64,000 nucleotides of DNA. Source: Flavobacterium soli DSM 19725 (lineage in GTDB: Bacteria; Bacteroidota; Bacteroidia; Flavobacteriales; Flavobacteriaceae). Shown one piece after another: positions 25,343 through 34,115 of the stretch. The stretch spans positions 1 to 64,000 of the forward strand of contig NZ_AUGO01000014.1 in NCBI RefSeq assembly GCF_000422705.1, written 5' to 3'. A program made the position numbers and the translations under genes. Positions within the stretch are counted from its first letter, which is position 1, and every line of letters begins with the position of its first letter. The notes under the pieces are model-generated. The model worked only from the letters and a program-made list of their open reading frames with translations, searched no databases and was not told where the DNA came from.

Positions 25343-25996
25343 CTATAAAAACGTGTAACCTACTGTAAACTGAATAACTTGATTTTTATATCGAAGAGAT
25401 GACTCTTCACCATCTGAATCAGTTTTGCTCAAATCCCATGCTGCTCTTGCAGAAATCACGAATTGATCTACATTGAAATCAACTCCTGCAGAAACACCAA
25501 AAACTCCTTTTTTATAATTGTCATCGTTGATGTCCTCTTCTGAACCTACTGAGTTATCATTAAATTCTGTTTCAGTACTCAACAAGTAAGAAAATTGAGG
25601 CCCCACTAATAACGAAAGGTTTTCGGTTGGTTTAATTTGCAAGTGAACCGGAATATCCAAGTGAGATGTTTTTCTTGTAAATTCATAATCAGCCCCCAGG
25701 AAACTTCCTTCAGCCTTGAATCCTTTTTCAGAATATAAAATCTCTGGTTGGATTCCAATGAATTTGCCAAATGGGATCGCTATAAAAGCACCTCCCGCAA
25801 ATCCTACTTTGCCATCTGCAACCAATTCATCATTTTCTTCATCATATACATTCGATAAGTTGATACCGGCTTTTACACCAAATTTAAAATTCTCTCTTGT
25901 ATCAGTTGATGAACTTGCTGTATCATCCTGAGCAAAACCTGTCGTTGAAACTGCCATAGCAAATAACAGTAACGTTGATCTAAACATCTTTTTCAT
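25343..25996 (-). CDS. Outer membrane beta-barrel protein (porin-like, PF13568 type)
   Basis: A 217-residue protein with a signal peptide (about 1-22, ending in GFAQ). It has the alternating strands of the small Bacteroidota beta-barrel family: FKFGVKAGINLSNVY at the start, IGIQPEILYSEKGFK in the middle and an IQFTVGYTFL terminal strand with the C-terminal phenylalanine region needed for outer membrane assembly. About eight strands are expected. The cargo, if any, is unknown. It lies 23 bases after the coiled-coil lipoprotein gene and is probably in the same transcript. Confidence 0.82.
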   Translation of the reverse strand: MKKMFRSTLLLFAMAVSTTGFAQDDTASSSTDTRENFKFGVKAGINLSNVYDEENDELVADGKVGFAGGAFIAIPFGKFIGIQPEILYSEKGFKAEGSFLGADYEFTRKTSHLDIPVHLQIKPTENLSLLVGPQFSYLLSTETEFNDNSVGSEEDINDDNYKKGVFGVSAGVDFNVDQFVISARAAWDLSKTDSDGEESSLRYKNQVIQFTVGYTFL

Positions 25997-26019
25997 AGCT
26001 TTTTTTTCGTTTTCTTTTA

Positions 26020-26445
26020 TTAGTTTTCTGATTCAAACTCTTTTTCTAATGCATCAGCAGCACTGTCAACATCAGCTTTAAAGGCCTCCCAAGTATCAGC
26101 ACTGTATGTCGTGTATTGATCAAGTTTAGCTTTCAACTCTGTGTTTTTTTCTTCAAGTCTAGCAATTCTTTTGTTGTGACGTTCTTGAGCATCTGCAGAT
26201 CCAGTCATTTTCTTAACTTTCAAGTCGGCAATTTTTTGCTCGTTTTTGGTAATCTTTTCATTGATTTCCATTTTGTAGTTTTCATACTCTTGATTAGCCT
26301 CATTTTGTTCTTCGGCTACATCCTGTTTTGCTTCCAAAACATCTTCTTGAGCATCTTCTACTTTTGACTCTCCGTCTTTACAGCTTGTTAAAGTTCCTGC
26401 CGATAACATCGCGATCATTCCTAGTGTTAAAATTGACTTTTTCAT
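26020..26445 (-). CDS. Coiled-coil lipoprotein
   Basis: A 141-residue predicted lipoprotein with a lipobox cysteine near residue 22 (AGTLTSCKDG). It continues as a charged helix through almost the whole mature protein (EDVLEAKQDVAEEQNEANQE, then KITKNEQKIADLKVKK and RIARLEEKNTELKAKL). This is likely a coiled coil lying in the periplasm. The frame is open to 26487, but the ATG at 26445 gives the lipoprotein signal. It is the first gene before the porin-like barrel. A role in envelope spacing is possible, not shown. Confidence 0.72.
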   Translation of the reverse strand: MKKSILTLGMIAMLSAGTLTSCKDGESKVEDAQEDVLEAKQDVAEEQNEANQEYENYKMEINEKITKNEQKIADLKVKKMTGSADAQERHNKRIARLEEKNTELKAKLDQYTTYSADTWEAFKADVDSAADALEKEFESEN

Positions 26446-26657
26446 AATTAATAAGTGTGTTAAGTTTACATTACAAAGATGCCACAACTATCAAAGGATT
26501 CTGTTACAGTACTTTTTTTATATTTTACAATATTCACATATATTTCTTACAAAGCCCTATTTTATTGGGGTTTTACATCCAAAACACTGTAGTTTTTACT
26601 TTTAAAGGCCAAAATAATCACACCAAGGCACATCAATTCCATTTCATACAGGAGAAA

Positions 26658-26910
26658 TCAAAAAGAGTACGGTAAAAATTTAAAAGAGTAGGGTTGAACC
26701 CGAAAAAGTACAGTAGAAATCAAAAAGAGTACGGGACAACCCGAAAAAGTACAGTAAAAATCAAAAAGAGTGCGGTACAACCCGAAAAAGTGCGGTAGAA
26801 ATCCAAAAGAGTGAGGGAAAACCCGAAAAAGTGCGGTAGAAATCCAAAAGAGTGTGGGACAACCCGAAAAAGTACGGTAAAAATCAAAAAGAGTACAGTA
26901 GCATATAAAA
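26658..26910. repeat. 41-bp tandem repeat array
   Basis: Identical words recur with an exact 41-base step: the T of the TC(A/C)AAAAGAGT core lies at 26679, 26720, 26761, 26802, 26843 and 26884, and a half unit starts at 26658. Each unit is two related halves of about 20-21 bases, one ending in GAGTACGG and the other ACCCGAAAAAGTACGGTA. The copies differ by a few substitutions. Since 41 is not a multiple of three, the array cannot code for a repeated peptide. Confidence 0.85.
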
Positions 26911-26958
26911 ACAATACAGTAATAGAACGAAAAGAAACAGTTTATTAACCACTCCGAA

Positions 26959-27003
26959 CCCTAAACCTTAAACCCTAAACCTTAAACCCTAAACCTTAAA
27001 CCC
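26959..27003. repeat. 14-bp telomere-like repeat
   Basis: Three perfect copies of CCCTAAACCTTAAA (26959-26972, 26973-26986, 26987-27000) plus CCC. The first half equals the plant telomere heptamer, which must be coincidence in a circular bacterial chromosome. It is adjacent to the mlaD terminator. Confidence 0.85.
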
Positions 27004-27007
27004 AAAA

Positions 27008-27036
27008 AAAAACTACATCCGTTGGAATGTAGTTTC
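27008..27036 (-). terminator. Terminator of the mla operon
   Basis: Nine-base arms (27010-27018 and 27027-27035) with a T run on the minus strand, shortly after the mlaD stop. Confidence 0.8.
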
Positions 27037-27057
27037 TTAGTTTTCATAGCAGTCATA

Positions 27058-27834
27058 TTATTTTTTCTTTTCAGCTTCCTTCTTTGCTTTTTCAGCAGCT
27101 TTTTCCGCCTCCTTTTTTGCCTTCTCAGCTTTTTCCTCAGCTTCTTTTTTCTTCTTGGCTTCTTCTTTTTCTTTTTTCTTGAAATACCCTCTCAGCAGGA
27201 AGTTGTGTTTTGCAGCTTCCATATTTTCATCTAAACCTTTCGTACTGCTTTTTAAGTTGCTGATGGTCTGATCAATTTCTTGGGCCATGCTCTCGTCATT
27301 GATCAATCGGCCAAGAGTTCCGTCACCACTGTTTATTTTGATTAATATCTCGGCAATTTCACCCGAAGCGATTGCTGCATTGTCAGATGTAACTTGCAAA
27401 CTCTGAATGATGGCATCGGTTTCCACTGGTTCGGTTGAAGCAATTCGCTGACCATCTTTCACGATTTGTGAATTTGGATTTCCTTGAGAAAGCACTACGA
27501 CTTTATCACCAATAATCCCTTCAGAACCAATTCCGGCCTGACTATCAGATTTGATAAACTTTTGAACATCCTTCTTGATCAGCATATCCACTTTTACCAT
27601 CGAGTCATTGATGATTCTGATATTATCTACCGTTCCAATGTTGATTCCAGAGAAACGAACCGTGTTACCCACTTGGAGTCCGCTAACGTTTCTAAAATCG
27701 GCAGTAACCTTGATTACCGGATCAAAGAGATTTTTTTGTTTCCCGATAACGAATATCGCCAGGAAAAAAAGGATGATCCCTACAAGGATAAATAATCCCA
27801 GACGTACTTTAAAATTGTTGCTTTTCGTTTCCAT
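27058..27834 (-). CDS. mlaD: MlaD-family lipid transport substrate-binding protein
   Basis: A 258-residue protein with one N-terminal membrane helix (about 10-30) and an MCE domain (about 38-115, including DFRNVSGLQVGNTVRFSGI and the IGTVDNI segment). This is the membrane-anchored periplasmic subunit that passes phospholipids between outer and inner membranes. The last 45 residues are an extremely Lys/Glu/Ala-rich helix (KKEKEEAKKKKEAEEKAEKA), absent from E. coli MlaD. It could be a coiled coil or surface bridge. It starts 6 bases after the mlaF stop. Confidence 0.85.
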   Translation of the reverse strand: METKSNNFKVRLGLFILVGIILFFLAIFVIGKQKNLFDPVIKVTADFRNVSGLQVGNTVRFSGINIGTVDNIRIINDSMVKVDMLIKKDVQKFIKSDSQAGIGSEGIIGDKVVVLSQGNPNSQIVKDGQRIASTEPVETDAIIQSLQVTSDNAAIASGEIAEILIKINSGDGTLGRLINDESMAQEIDQTISNLKSSTKGLDENMEAAKHNFLLRGYFKKKEKEEAKKKKEAEEKAEKAKKEAEKAAEKAKKEAEKKK

Positions 27835-27840
27835 ATTTTT

Positions 27841-28620
27841 TTATAATTCTTTTGGGTTTCTACTATTATTACTTTGGAAGTATGAATTGACCAATGCATC
27901 ATCAGTATTTTCAAATTCATCCAGTTTACCTTCCTTATACACTTTTCCTTCTTGAAGCATGATTAACCGGTTTGCCACCGTTCGTGCACATTCAATATCG
28001 TGCGTGATAATGATGGAAGAGGTTTTATACTTCTTCTGAATATCATTAATCAACAAGCTAATCTCATGTGAAGTTACAGGATCCAAACCAGTCGTAGGTT
28101 CGTCATACAACATAATGGCAGGATCCACAATGATGGTTCTCGCCAAGCTGATTCTTTTTCGCATACCTCCCGAAAGCTCGGATGGCATTTTGTCTATCGC
28201 ATCAGGCAAGCCTACGTTTTCCAGAGCTTCTTTGATCTTGGTTTGAATTTCCTCATCAGATATCTTTTCTTTCATTCGCTTTAGCGGAAATTCAAGATTT
28301 TGTCGAACCGTCATAGAATCATATAAAGCTCCACTTTGAAAAAGGAAACCAATTTTTCGACGAACATCTTCTAGTTCTTCATATTTCATACTGTTTACTT
28401 CATCTCCCATAATGTTGATCATTCCAGAATCTGCTTTAAGCAAACGAACAATACATTTAATGAGAACTGATTTTCCAGTACCTGATTTTCCAAGAACAAC
28501 TAGATTTTCTCCCTTTCGAAGCTCCATCGTTAATCCATCTAACACTTGCATATCACCAAAGCCAATTCTAAGGTCCTTGATTTCGATTACGTTTTCTGTA
28601 TTTGTAGCTGCTTCTATCAT
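27841..28620 (-). CDS. mlaF: ABC transporter ATP-binding protein, MlaF type
   Basis: A 259-residue ATPase with Walker A GKSGTGKS (about 44-51), a Q-loop in the GFLFQSGALYDS segment, the LSGGMRKRISLA signature, Walker B IMLYDEPTTGLDP and the switch histidine in ITHDIE. The FLFQSGAL segment and the overlapping permease identify the Mla/MCE lipid transporter group. It overlaps the permease gene by 4 bases (ATGA) and precedes mlaD by 6 bases. Confidence 0.93.
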   Translation of the reverse strand: MIEAATNTENVIEIKDLRIGFGDMQVLDGLTMELRKGENLVVLGKSGTGKSVLIKCIVRLLKADSGMINIMGDEVNSMKYEELEDVRRKIGFLFQSGALYDSMTVRQNLEFPLKRMKEKISDEEIQTKIKEALENVGLPDAIDKMPSELSGGMRKRISLARTIIVDPAIMLYDEPTTGLDPVTSHEISLLINDIQKKYKTSSIIITHDIECARTVANRLIMLQEGKVYKEGKLDEFENTDDALVNSYFQSNNSRNPKEL

Positions 28621-29447
28621 ATAATATCTGTTATTTGAACCGCAATTAAATCTACAATAATCACTAATAGAGAAGACATTACAACTGCTGAATTGGCTGC
28701 AATTCCAACACTTTCAGTTCCTCTTCCTGCATTGAATCCTTTGTAGCAACCAACCATTCCAATCACTAATCCGAAGAAAAAGGTCTTGATGATGGCAGGA
28801 AATAAATCACCAAATTCTACATCGCCAAATGCCTGAGTGATGAATAAAATAAAACTCACATCGCCTTTGATATTGGCAGCCAGCCAACCTCCAAGAATTC
28901 CTAGAGCATCTGCATAAAGAACCAATAACGGCAACATTAATGTCGCAGCCAAAATTCTTGGAACAATTAGAAACTTTATAGGATTTGCAGATGAAACTTC
29001 CATGGCATCAATTTGTTCAGTAACACGCATAGAGCCAATTTCGGCACCCATGCTCGATCCAATTTTACCGGCACAAATCAAGGCGGTAATCACAGGACCC
29101 ATTTCTCGTATGATGGAGATAGTAACCATTCCCGGAAGCATCGTTACAGCTCCAAAATCGACTAGAACTGGTCGTGCTTGGATGGTTAAAACCAAACCAA
29201 TGATCAATCCTGTAACAGATATTAGTCCTAATGATTTGTTTCCTATCTGGAAACACTGCTTGGTAAACTCTTTGAATTCAAAGCCACGAGCGAATGTGTT
29301 TTTGAAAACGGTAGCTACAAACATGAACACATCCGCTACATCAATCAGGAATTTTTGAAAACTGTTTTTACGGTTGATGGTTTCGTCTGTTAGACCTTCG
29401 GTTTTTCTCCTAGCGTATGTTTTAATCTTTGTAATCGGTTTTTTCAT
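28617..29447 (-). CDS. mlaE: ABC transporter permease, MlaE type
   Basis: A 276-residue membrane protein with about five helices. It carries the family block VLTIQARPVLVDFGA / LPGMVTISIIREMGPVITAL and the EIGSMRVTEQIDAMEVSSANP region typical of MlaE. It is the permease of the phospholipid transporter and overlaps mlaF by 4 bases. The upstream AI-2E gene ends 35 bases before it on the same strand and may be in the same transcript. Confidence 0.93.
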   Translation of the reverse strand: MKKPITKIKTYARRKTEGLTDETINRKNSFQKFLIDVADVFMFVATVFKNTFARGFEFKEFTKQCFQIGNKSLGLISVTGLIIGLVLTIQARPVLVDFGAVTMLPGMVTISIIREMGPVITALICAGKIGSSMGAEIGSMRVTEQIDAMEVSSANPIKFLIVPRILAATLMLPLLVLYADALGILGGWLAANIKGDVSFILFITQAFGDVEFGDLFPAIIKTFFFGLVIGMVGCYKGFNAGRGTESVGIAANSAVVMSSLLVIIVDLIAVQITDII

Positions 29448-29482
29448 TTGAAGATTAGATTTTTTAAAGATTAATTTGAGAT

Positions 29483-30679
29483 TTACTCATTATTATTTTC
29501 ATCTCGGGTAGTTGTTTCTGTAAAAATAGTTTTAGATTCTTCAACTCTATTCACATTGATAGTATCCGAAGCATTCTCAAAGTTGTAAAGCGGAAGCCTG
29601 ATGTGACGCCATTCATAGGTTTTGGGTAAATCGTCTCCCATTAGATAGCCCCAAGCTTGCAGCCCTTCGATTCGATCAAAGATTACTTTCAGGATGGCAA
29701 TTAGCGGAATAGCCAGAAACATTCCGGCAACTCCTGCAATAGATCCTCCAATGATGATTCCAACGATGGAAACCAGTGCATTGATTTCTACTTTTGAGCT
29801 CACAACAATTGGCACTAATATATTGTTATCAATAAATTGAACGATTGCATTTACAATCAAAACGCCAATTACTAAAGATAAATCTGGAGAACCTGTTAGT
29901 GAAGCGAAAACGCTAATAACATAGGCAAACATAATACCTACATACGGAATTAGGTTTAGAATTCCTGTAATCACACCTAATAAAATGGCATATTTTACTC
30001 CCACAATTGACAATCCAATGCTGGTTAGAGTTGCAACACTAATAAGCTGAATGCTCAAACCAACCAAGTAACTTTTTACGGCAAGTTTTATATTTGCCAT
30101 GATATCCTGCAATTTTTCGTGGTGTTCTGGTTTGTATAGTTTACACAGGAATTTGACAAAATGAGTTCGGTATAAAAGAAACAGAAACATATAAATAGGC
30201 ACCAAAGCCAAATTAAGCAAAGTGTCGGTAAAGGACATTAGGGTAGAACCGATCATTTCCTTTCCAGATTTCAATGAATCTGAAGTGGCAGAATTGATGT
30301 ATTCTTCTTGCTCTTTTGTACTGATGTTGAAATGATCGCGAACATAGGCCTGAATGTTGGCAAAGTGGATTTTAATGTTACTTTGAATCTTGTCCCAATC
30401 CTCAACAAAATCGCTAATTTGCCAGGAAAGGAAAGTGATAATACCCACTATTAATAAAACAAACATCAGCACTGAAACAATAACGGCAAGAATGTGTGGA
30501 AAACGAAGCTTCGATTTCAGGAACAACGTCACGGGTCTGAGTAGTATGGAAAAAAGAATGGCCAGTATTATTGGAATAATAATCCCCTGTCCAATATAAA
30601 AAATGAAGAAGATCGAAATTAAACTCAATAAAACAAATGCCAATTTAGCATAGAAAGGAAATTTGTAAATTTCATTCAT
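29483..30679 (-). CDS. AI-2E family transporter
   Basis: A 398-residue membrane protein with the PerM/AI-2E layout: two N-terminal helices, a long soluble segment (about 70-150), then five or six further helices. Conserved parts are the VPIYMFLFLLYRTHFVKFL and GVITGILNLIPYVGIMFA segments and the ATP-independent LVIGVLIVNAIVQFIDNNI block. Family members export autoinducers, ions or peptides; the cargo here is unknown. It may be the first gene of the mla transcript. Confidence 0.85.
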   Translation of the reverse strand: MNEIYKFPFYAKLAFVLLSLISIFFIFYIGQGIIIPIILAILFSILLRPVTLFLKSKLRFPHILAVIVSVLMFVLLIVGIITFLSWQISDFVEDWDKIQSNIKIHFANIQAYVRDHFNISTKEQEEYINSATSDSLKSGKEMIGSTLMSFTDTLLNLALVPIYMFLFLLYRTHFVKFLCKLYKPEHHEKLQDIMANIKLAVKSYLVGLSIQLISVATLTSIGLSIVGVKYAILLGVITGILNLIPYVGIMFAYVISVFASLTGSPDLSLVIGVLIVNAIVQFIDNNILVPIVVSSKVEINALVSIVGIIIGGSIAGVAGMFLAIPLIAILKVIFDRIEGLQAWGYLMGDDLPKTYEWRHIRLPLYNFENASDTINVNRVEESKTIFTETTTRDENNNE

Positions 30680-30794
30680 ATAATACTATCTAAAGTTAGG
30701 GTACTTAAACTTTAGCAAATATTATATTAATGATGGGATAACACGTTACAGTACTTGGGTAATTTGTTATATAATTTACACGTAATTAGTAAAA

Positions 30795-31331
30795 CTAATC
30801 TGTAAAATCCCTACTATCAAAGGTATGATGTTTAATGATCGAAATGCCTTTTTGCAGCAGTAAAGTATTTGGATAAGTGATAACTTCTCCCTCACTTGTT
30901 TTGAGAAGGGTATGAAACGTACTGATGTCTTCGATTTCAGCTTCGATAGGGAAGTCTTTATCATGAATCTTGATGGTATCTCCAATTTTGAAAGGGAATG
31001 AAAAAAGCAAGATAATCCCCGAAGTGATATTACTCAAAATAGACCATTGTGCAAATAATGCAACACCAATTACAGTCAAAACAGATGAAACCGTTAGAAA
31101 GAGATCTTTTGTTTCAACTCCCCAAATCAGAAATAAGGTAATAAAGAATAAAACAGTTACAAAAATATTGATGTATTTTATGACCAAGTTAATCCTATGT
31201 TCAAGGATTTCACTTTTTGTGGAATATTTCCGAACGAGTTTAGCTCCCCCAAAACGTAATAAAAGAGCCGAAACAATTAAAATAATTGTACTTATTATTT
31301 CTTGTAAATGGGCAGTTGTTATGGATATCAT
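30795..31331 (-). CDS. Short MscS-type mechanosensitive channel
   Basis: A 178-residue protein with three helices (about 8-30, 45-68, 78-100) and the MscS pore-lining and beta-domain start (FAQWSILSNITSGIILLFSF, then PFKIGDTIKI). The C-terminal alpha/beta cage found in E. coli MscS (286 residues) is missing, so it is a minimal form. Osmotic-pressure release is the family role. Upstream of it, 303 bases separate it from the divergent kinase gene. Confidence 0.82.
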   Translation of the reverse strand: MISITTAHLQEIISTIILIVSALLLRFGGAKLVRKYSTKSEILEHRINLVIKYINIFVTVLFFITLFLIWGVETKDLFLTVSSVLTVIGVALFAQWSILSNITSGIILLFSFPFKIGDTIKIHDKDFPIEAEIEDISTFHTLLKTSEGEVITYPNTLLLQKGISIIKHHTFDSRDFTD

Positions 31332-31634
31332 TTTTGATTGAAATTCAAATTTGAACCAAAGTTATAAGATTTATTGTAGTAAAATTATTTTCTGGAAAAA
31401 TATTAAGAATACATTAATAGCATCTTATAAAATACTTAATAACATGACTTTAAAAGTGTAGATTTCAAAAGCTTTTTTAGTATATTTGAAACCCGATTAT
31501 TTCCCAATAAAACAAAATATAAAAGCAAAGAATCTGTTACTTTTTTTGGATTGAAAAAACCTAGAAATTTGTTTTTTCGTTTATAATTTAGTGAATGGAA
31601 AATTGATTGTAACACACATAGCACTATCTTAAAA
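31332..31634. promoter_or_regulatory. Divergent spacer before the kinase cassette
   Basis: An AT-rich 303-base region between the MscS gene (minus) and the hybrid kinase gene (plus). TATATTTG at 31481-31488 fits TAnnTTTG on the plus strand, but it lies about 147 bases before the ATG, leaving a long leader. No hairpin or riboswitch-like fold was recognised. Confidence 0.4.
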
Positions 31635-33701
31635 ATGACGGAAAAACTAATGGCGATTAATTCTAATGAAAAAGAAAGAGTAGAGGCTTTATACCGATAT
31701 AATATCTTAGACACATTGTCTGAAGAGGAATATGATGATATTACCAAATTAATCGCTCATATTTGTAAAGTTCCAATAGCCCATATTTCATTTATTGACG
31801 ATAAAAGGCAATGGTTCAAATCTTCAGTAGGACTAGAAATTTCAGAGATTCCTTCAGAGGAAACTTTTTGTCAATATACCATAAAGCAAGATTCAATTGT
31901 AGAGGTTCCAGATGCTTTAGAAAATGATTTTTTTAAAAACCATCCTCATGTCACTGGTGGTTTGAACGTGAGATTTTATATAGGAATTCCCATCACAACT
32001 CCAGATGGATATAACATCGGAACTGTTTGTGCCGTTGATATGATTCCGCGAGAAATCCATGATGCAGAACGAACCGCACTTTCGACATTTGCAAAGCACA
32101 TCATGACGCAACTTGAACTGAAGCTTAAAAACCAGGAGTTGATAAAAGCTAAAAATATTGCCGAAAAGGCAGTATATGCAAAGGATAGTTTTATGGCCAA
32201 TATGAGTCATGAAATTAGAACGCCGATGAATGCCATAATGGGTTTTACAGAACTTTTGCTACAAAGTAAACTCGATGGTTTGCAAACCCAGTTTGTGAAT
32301 AATGTGCAAACTGCTGGAGAAAATCTATTGTTGATTATCAACGATATTTTAGATTTATCAAAAATAGAATCGGGTAAATTAGCGATCGAAGCTCAGCCTT
32401 TTAATTTAAAAAACACGTTAAAGCATGTGTATGATCTATTGAAGGTAAAAGCATCTGAAAAAGATATTGAATTCAATTTGTTTTTAGATGCTGATATGCC
32501 CGAAACCATAGTGGGAGACAAGGGGAGATTGAACCAAATTATAATGAATCTTGCTGGAAATGCCTTGAAGTTTACTGAAGAAGGTGAAGTTACTATTGCT
32601 GTCAAAAAAATCGAGGAAACCGATGAAAGTTATACCCTGAAGTTTTCAATAAAAGATACGGGAATTGGTATAGCCGAAGATAAACTGGAAACTATTTTTG
32701 ACCGTTTTACACAAGCAGAAGAAAGTACTACTCGAACATTTGGAGGAACAGGATTGGGCTTGAACATTGTAAAACTATTGGTAGAATTGCAAAACGGAAC
32801 TGTAGCGGTGAAAAGTAAAGTAGGTCGAGGTTCAGAGTTTTATTTTGAATTGAATTTTGCAAAAGACAATAGTAATTCAATAGAACAGCTTCACGAAATC
32901 ACATCTTCAAAAAAATCCTTGGGTAAAATTTCTATTCTGCTGTGTGAAGATAATATCTTGAATCAAAGCTTGACAAAAAATGTTATTGAAAATTTTGGAT
33001 TTACCATCGAAATAGCCAATAACGGACAGGAAGGAATTGAGATGTTGCTTAAAAATCAATATGATTTGATTTTGATGGATTTGCAGATGCCAGTATTGGA
33101 TGGTTATAAAACAACGATTTATATTAGACAGCAACTAAAATCAGAAATTCCAATTGTGGCCATGACAGCTCATTCATTGGTTGGAGAACAACAAAAATGC
33201 TTGGAAATTGGAATGGATGGTTATTTGCCAAAACCTTTTAGACAAGAAGATTTGCTTTTGACCATTCAAAATGTTTTGGAACAAAAAACAAAAGAATTAT
33301 TAGTAATGGCTCCACTTGAGAATGTCGAAAATAACACTGACGAAGTTGATTTTTCTTATTTGATGGAACTTACTTCAGGAAATGTTGAATTCAAAAACGA
33401 GATGATTGCCTTATTTGTGAATAAGATACCTGCCGAAATGAATTTGCTTGAAAAAGCAATTATCGAACGAGATTATCAAACCATTATGGCGATGGCACAT
33501 AATATGAGATCTTCATTGCAATTATTTGGATTGAAAAATGAAGCCAATTATTTGGATGAAATAGAAAAAGAGACTGTTGATTCACAACTGAGTTTTCAAA
33601 TAATTGAAAGATTTCAATCCGTTAAAGCAAAATTAATAGCAACAATCGATGCATTACAAAAAAATACTTTGGAGCATAATGCAACACCAAAACAAGTATA
33701 A
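31635..33701 (+). CDS. Cytoplasmic hybrid histidine kinase with GAF, REC and Hpt domains
   Basis: A 688-residue protein without membrane segments. Order: GAF (about 20-165, ending in the [13 protein letters not shown] helix), HisKA with H192 in [12 protein letters not shown], HATPase with [23 protein letters not shown] and GTGLGL, receiver domain with D482 in [12 protein letters not shown], and a C-terminal Hpt domain with H622 in [10 protein letters not shown] complete internal phosphorelay is therefore present. It senses a soluble or small-molecule signal by the GAF domain. The next gene is a free receiver, the likely final target. ATG at 31635 chosen; 31650 is an alternative. Confidence 0.9.
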   Translation: MTEKLMAINSNEKERVEALYRYNILDTLSEEEYDDITKLIAHICKVPIAHISFIDDKRQWFKSSVGLEISEIPSEETFCQYTIKQDSIVEVPDALENDFFKNHPHVTGGLNVRFYIGIPITTPDGYNIGTVCAVDMIPREIHDAERTALSTFAKHIMTQLELKLKNQELIKAKNIAEKAVYAKDSFMANMSHEIRTPMNAIMGFTELLLQSKLDGLQTQFVNNVQTAGENLLLIINDILDLSKIESGKLAIEAQPFNLKNTLKHVYDLLKVKASEKDIEFNLFLDADMPETIVGDKGRLNQIIMNLAGNALKFTEEGEVTIAVKKIEETDESYTLKFSIKDTGIGIAEDKLETIFDRFTQAEESTTRTFGGTGLGLNIVKLLVELQNGTVAVKSKVGRGSEFYFELNFAKDNSNSIEQLHEITSSKKSLGKISILLCEDNILNQSLTKNVIENFGFTIEIANNGQEGIEMLLKNQYDLILMDLQMPVLDGYKTTIYIRQQLKSEIPIVAMTAHSLVGEQQKCLEIGMDGYLPKPFRQEDLLLTIQNVLEQKTKELLVMAPLENVENNTDEVDFSYLMELTSGNVEFKNEMIALFVNKIPAEMNLLEKAIIERDYQTIMAMAHNMRSSLQLFGLKNEANYLDEIEKETVDSQLSFQIIERFQSVKAKLIATIDALQKNTLEHNATPKQV

Positions 33702-33738
33702 TAGATCCCAAATCTATTCCACCAATTAAACCTAGTTT

Positions 33739-34101
33739 ATGAAATTAATTTTAGCAGAAGACAATGAATTATTACGAAAATCACTGTCATTTTTTCTAGA
33801 AGCAAAAGGATTTGAAGTCCATCAATATGCAGATGGTAAAGAAGCACTCGAGGCAATCAAGCTAACGGTTTTTGATATGATCTTGACGGATATCAACATG
33901 CCAGGATGTAGCGGAATGGAAATTACGCAATATGTTAGAACCCAATTGAACCTCGATACTCCAATTATTATTTTCACTTCTTCTAATGTCGAGCAAACCG
34001 AATTGGATTCGTTTGATATTGGAGCAAATGAATTCATTCCGAAACCAGTTAGTCCTTCTGTTCTCTTAGTTAGGATGAATAAATTATTAAACTTGAAATA
34101 A
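33739..34101 (+). CDS. Single-domain response regulator
   Basis: A 120-residue receiver domain with no output domain. The acidic pocket is E7/D8, the phosphorylation site is D51 in LTDINMPG, and the conserved lysine lies in FIPKPVS near residue 102. It follows the hybrid kinase by 37 bases and precedes the HEAT-like gene by 14. It most likely relays the kinase signal by protein contact, possibly to the HEAT-like membrane protein or the glycosyltransferase. That target is inference. Confidence 0.88.
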   Translation: MKLILAEDNELLRKSLSFFLEAKGFEVHQYADGKEALEAIKLTVFDMILTDINMPGCSGMEITQYVRTQLNLDTPIIIFTSSNVEQTELDSFDIGANEFIPKPVSPSVLLVRMNKLLNLK

Positions 34102-34115
34102 TTAGTACTTTTTGG

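Larger units (their letters stand above)
26446..27057. other. 612-base gene-free region with two repeat arrays
   Basis: Between the lipoprotein gene and mlaD there is no supported gene. The region holds the 41-bp array (26658-26910), the telomere-like 14-bp array (26959-27003) and the mlaD terminator (27008-27036). Reading frames across the arrays are phase-shifted products of the repeat and are not genes. Confidence 0.8.

Noticed and set aside
26658..26910. CRISPR array
   Set aside because: The units follow each other without unique spacers and no cas genes are nearby.
26720..26914. Phenylalanine-rich 64-codon frame on minus across the 41-bp array
   Set aside because: The repeat of 41 bases shifts the frame at each copy. 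The frame is open only because the repeats lack stops by chance, so no protein family or signal is implied.
26959..27003. A real telomere
   Set aside because: Three copies in the interior of a chromosome segment with genes on both sides; only a sequence coincidence.
27022..27234. Phe-rich frame on plus opposite the mlaD tail
   Set aside because: It is the antisense of the Lys/Glu-rich tail and has no support of its own.
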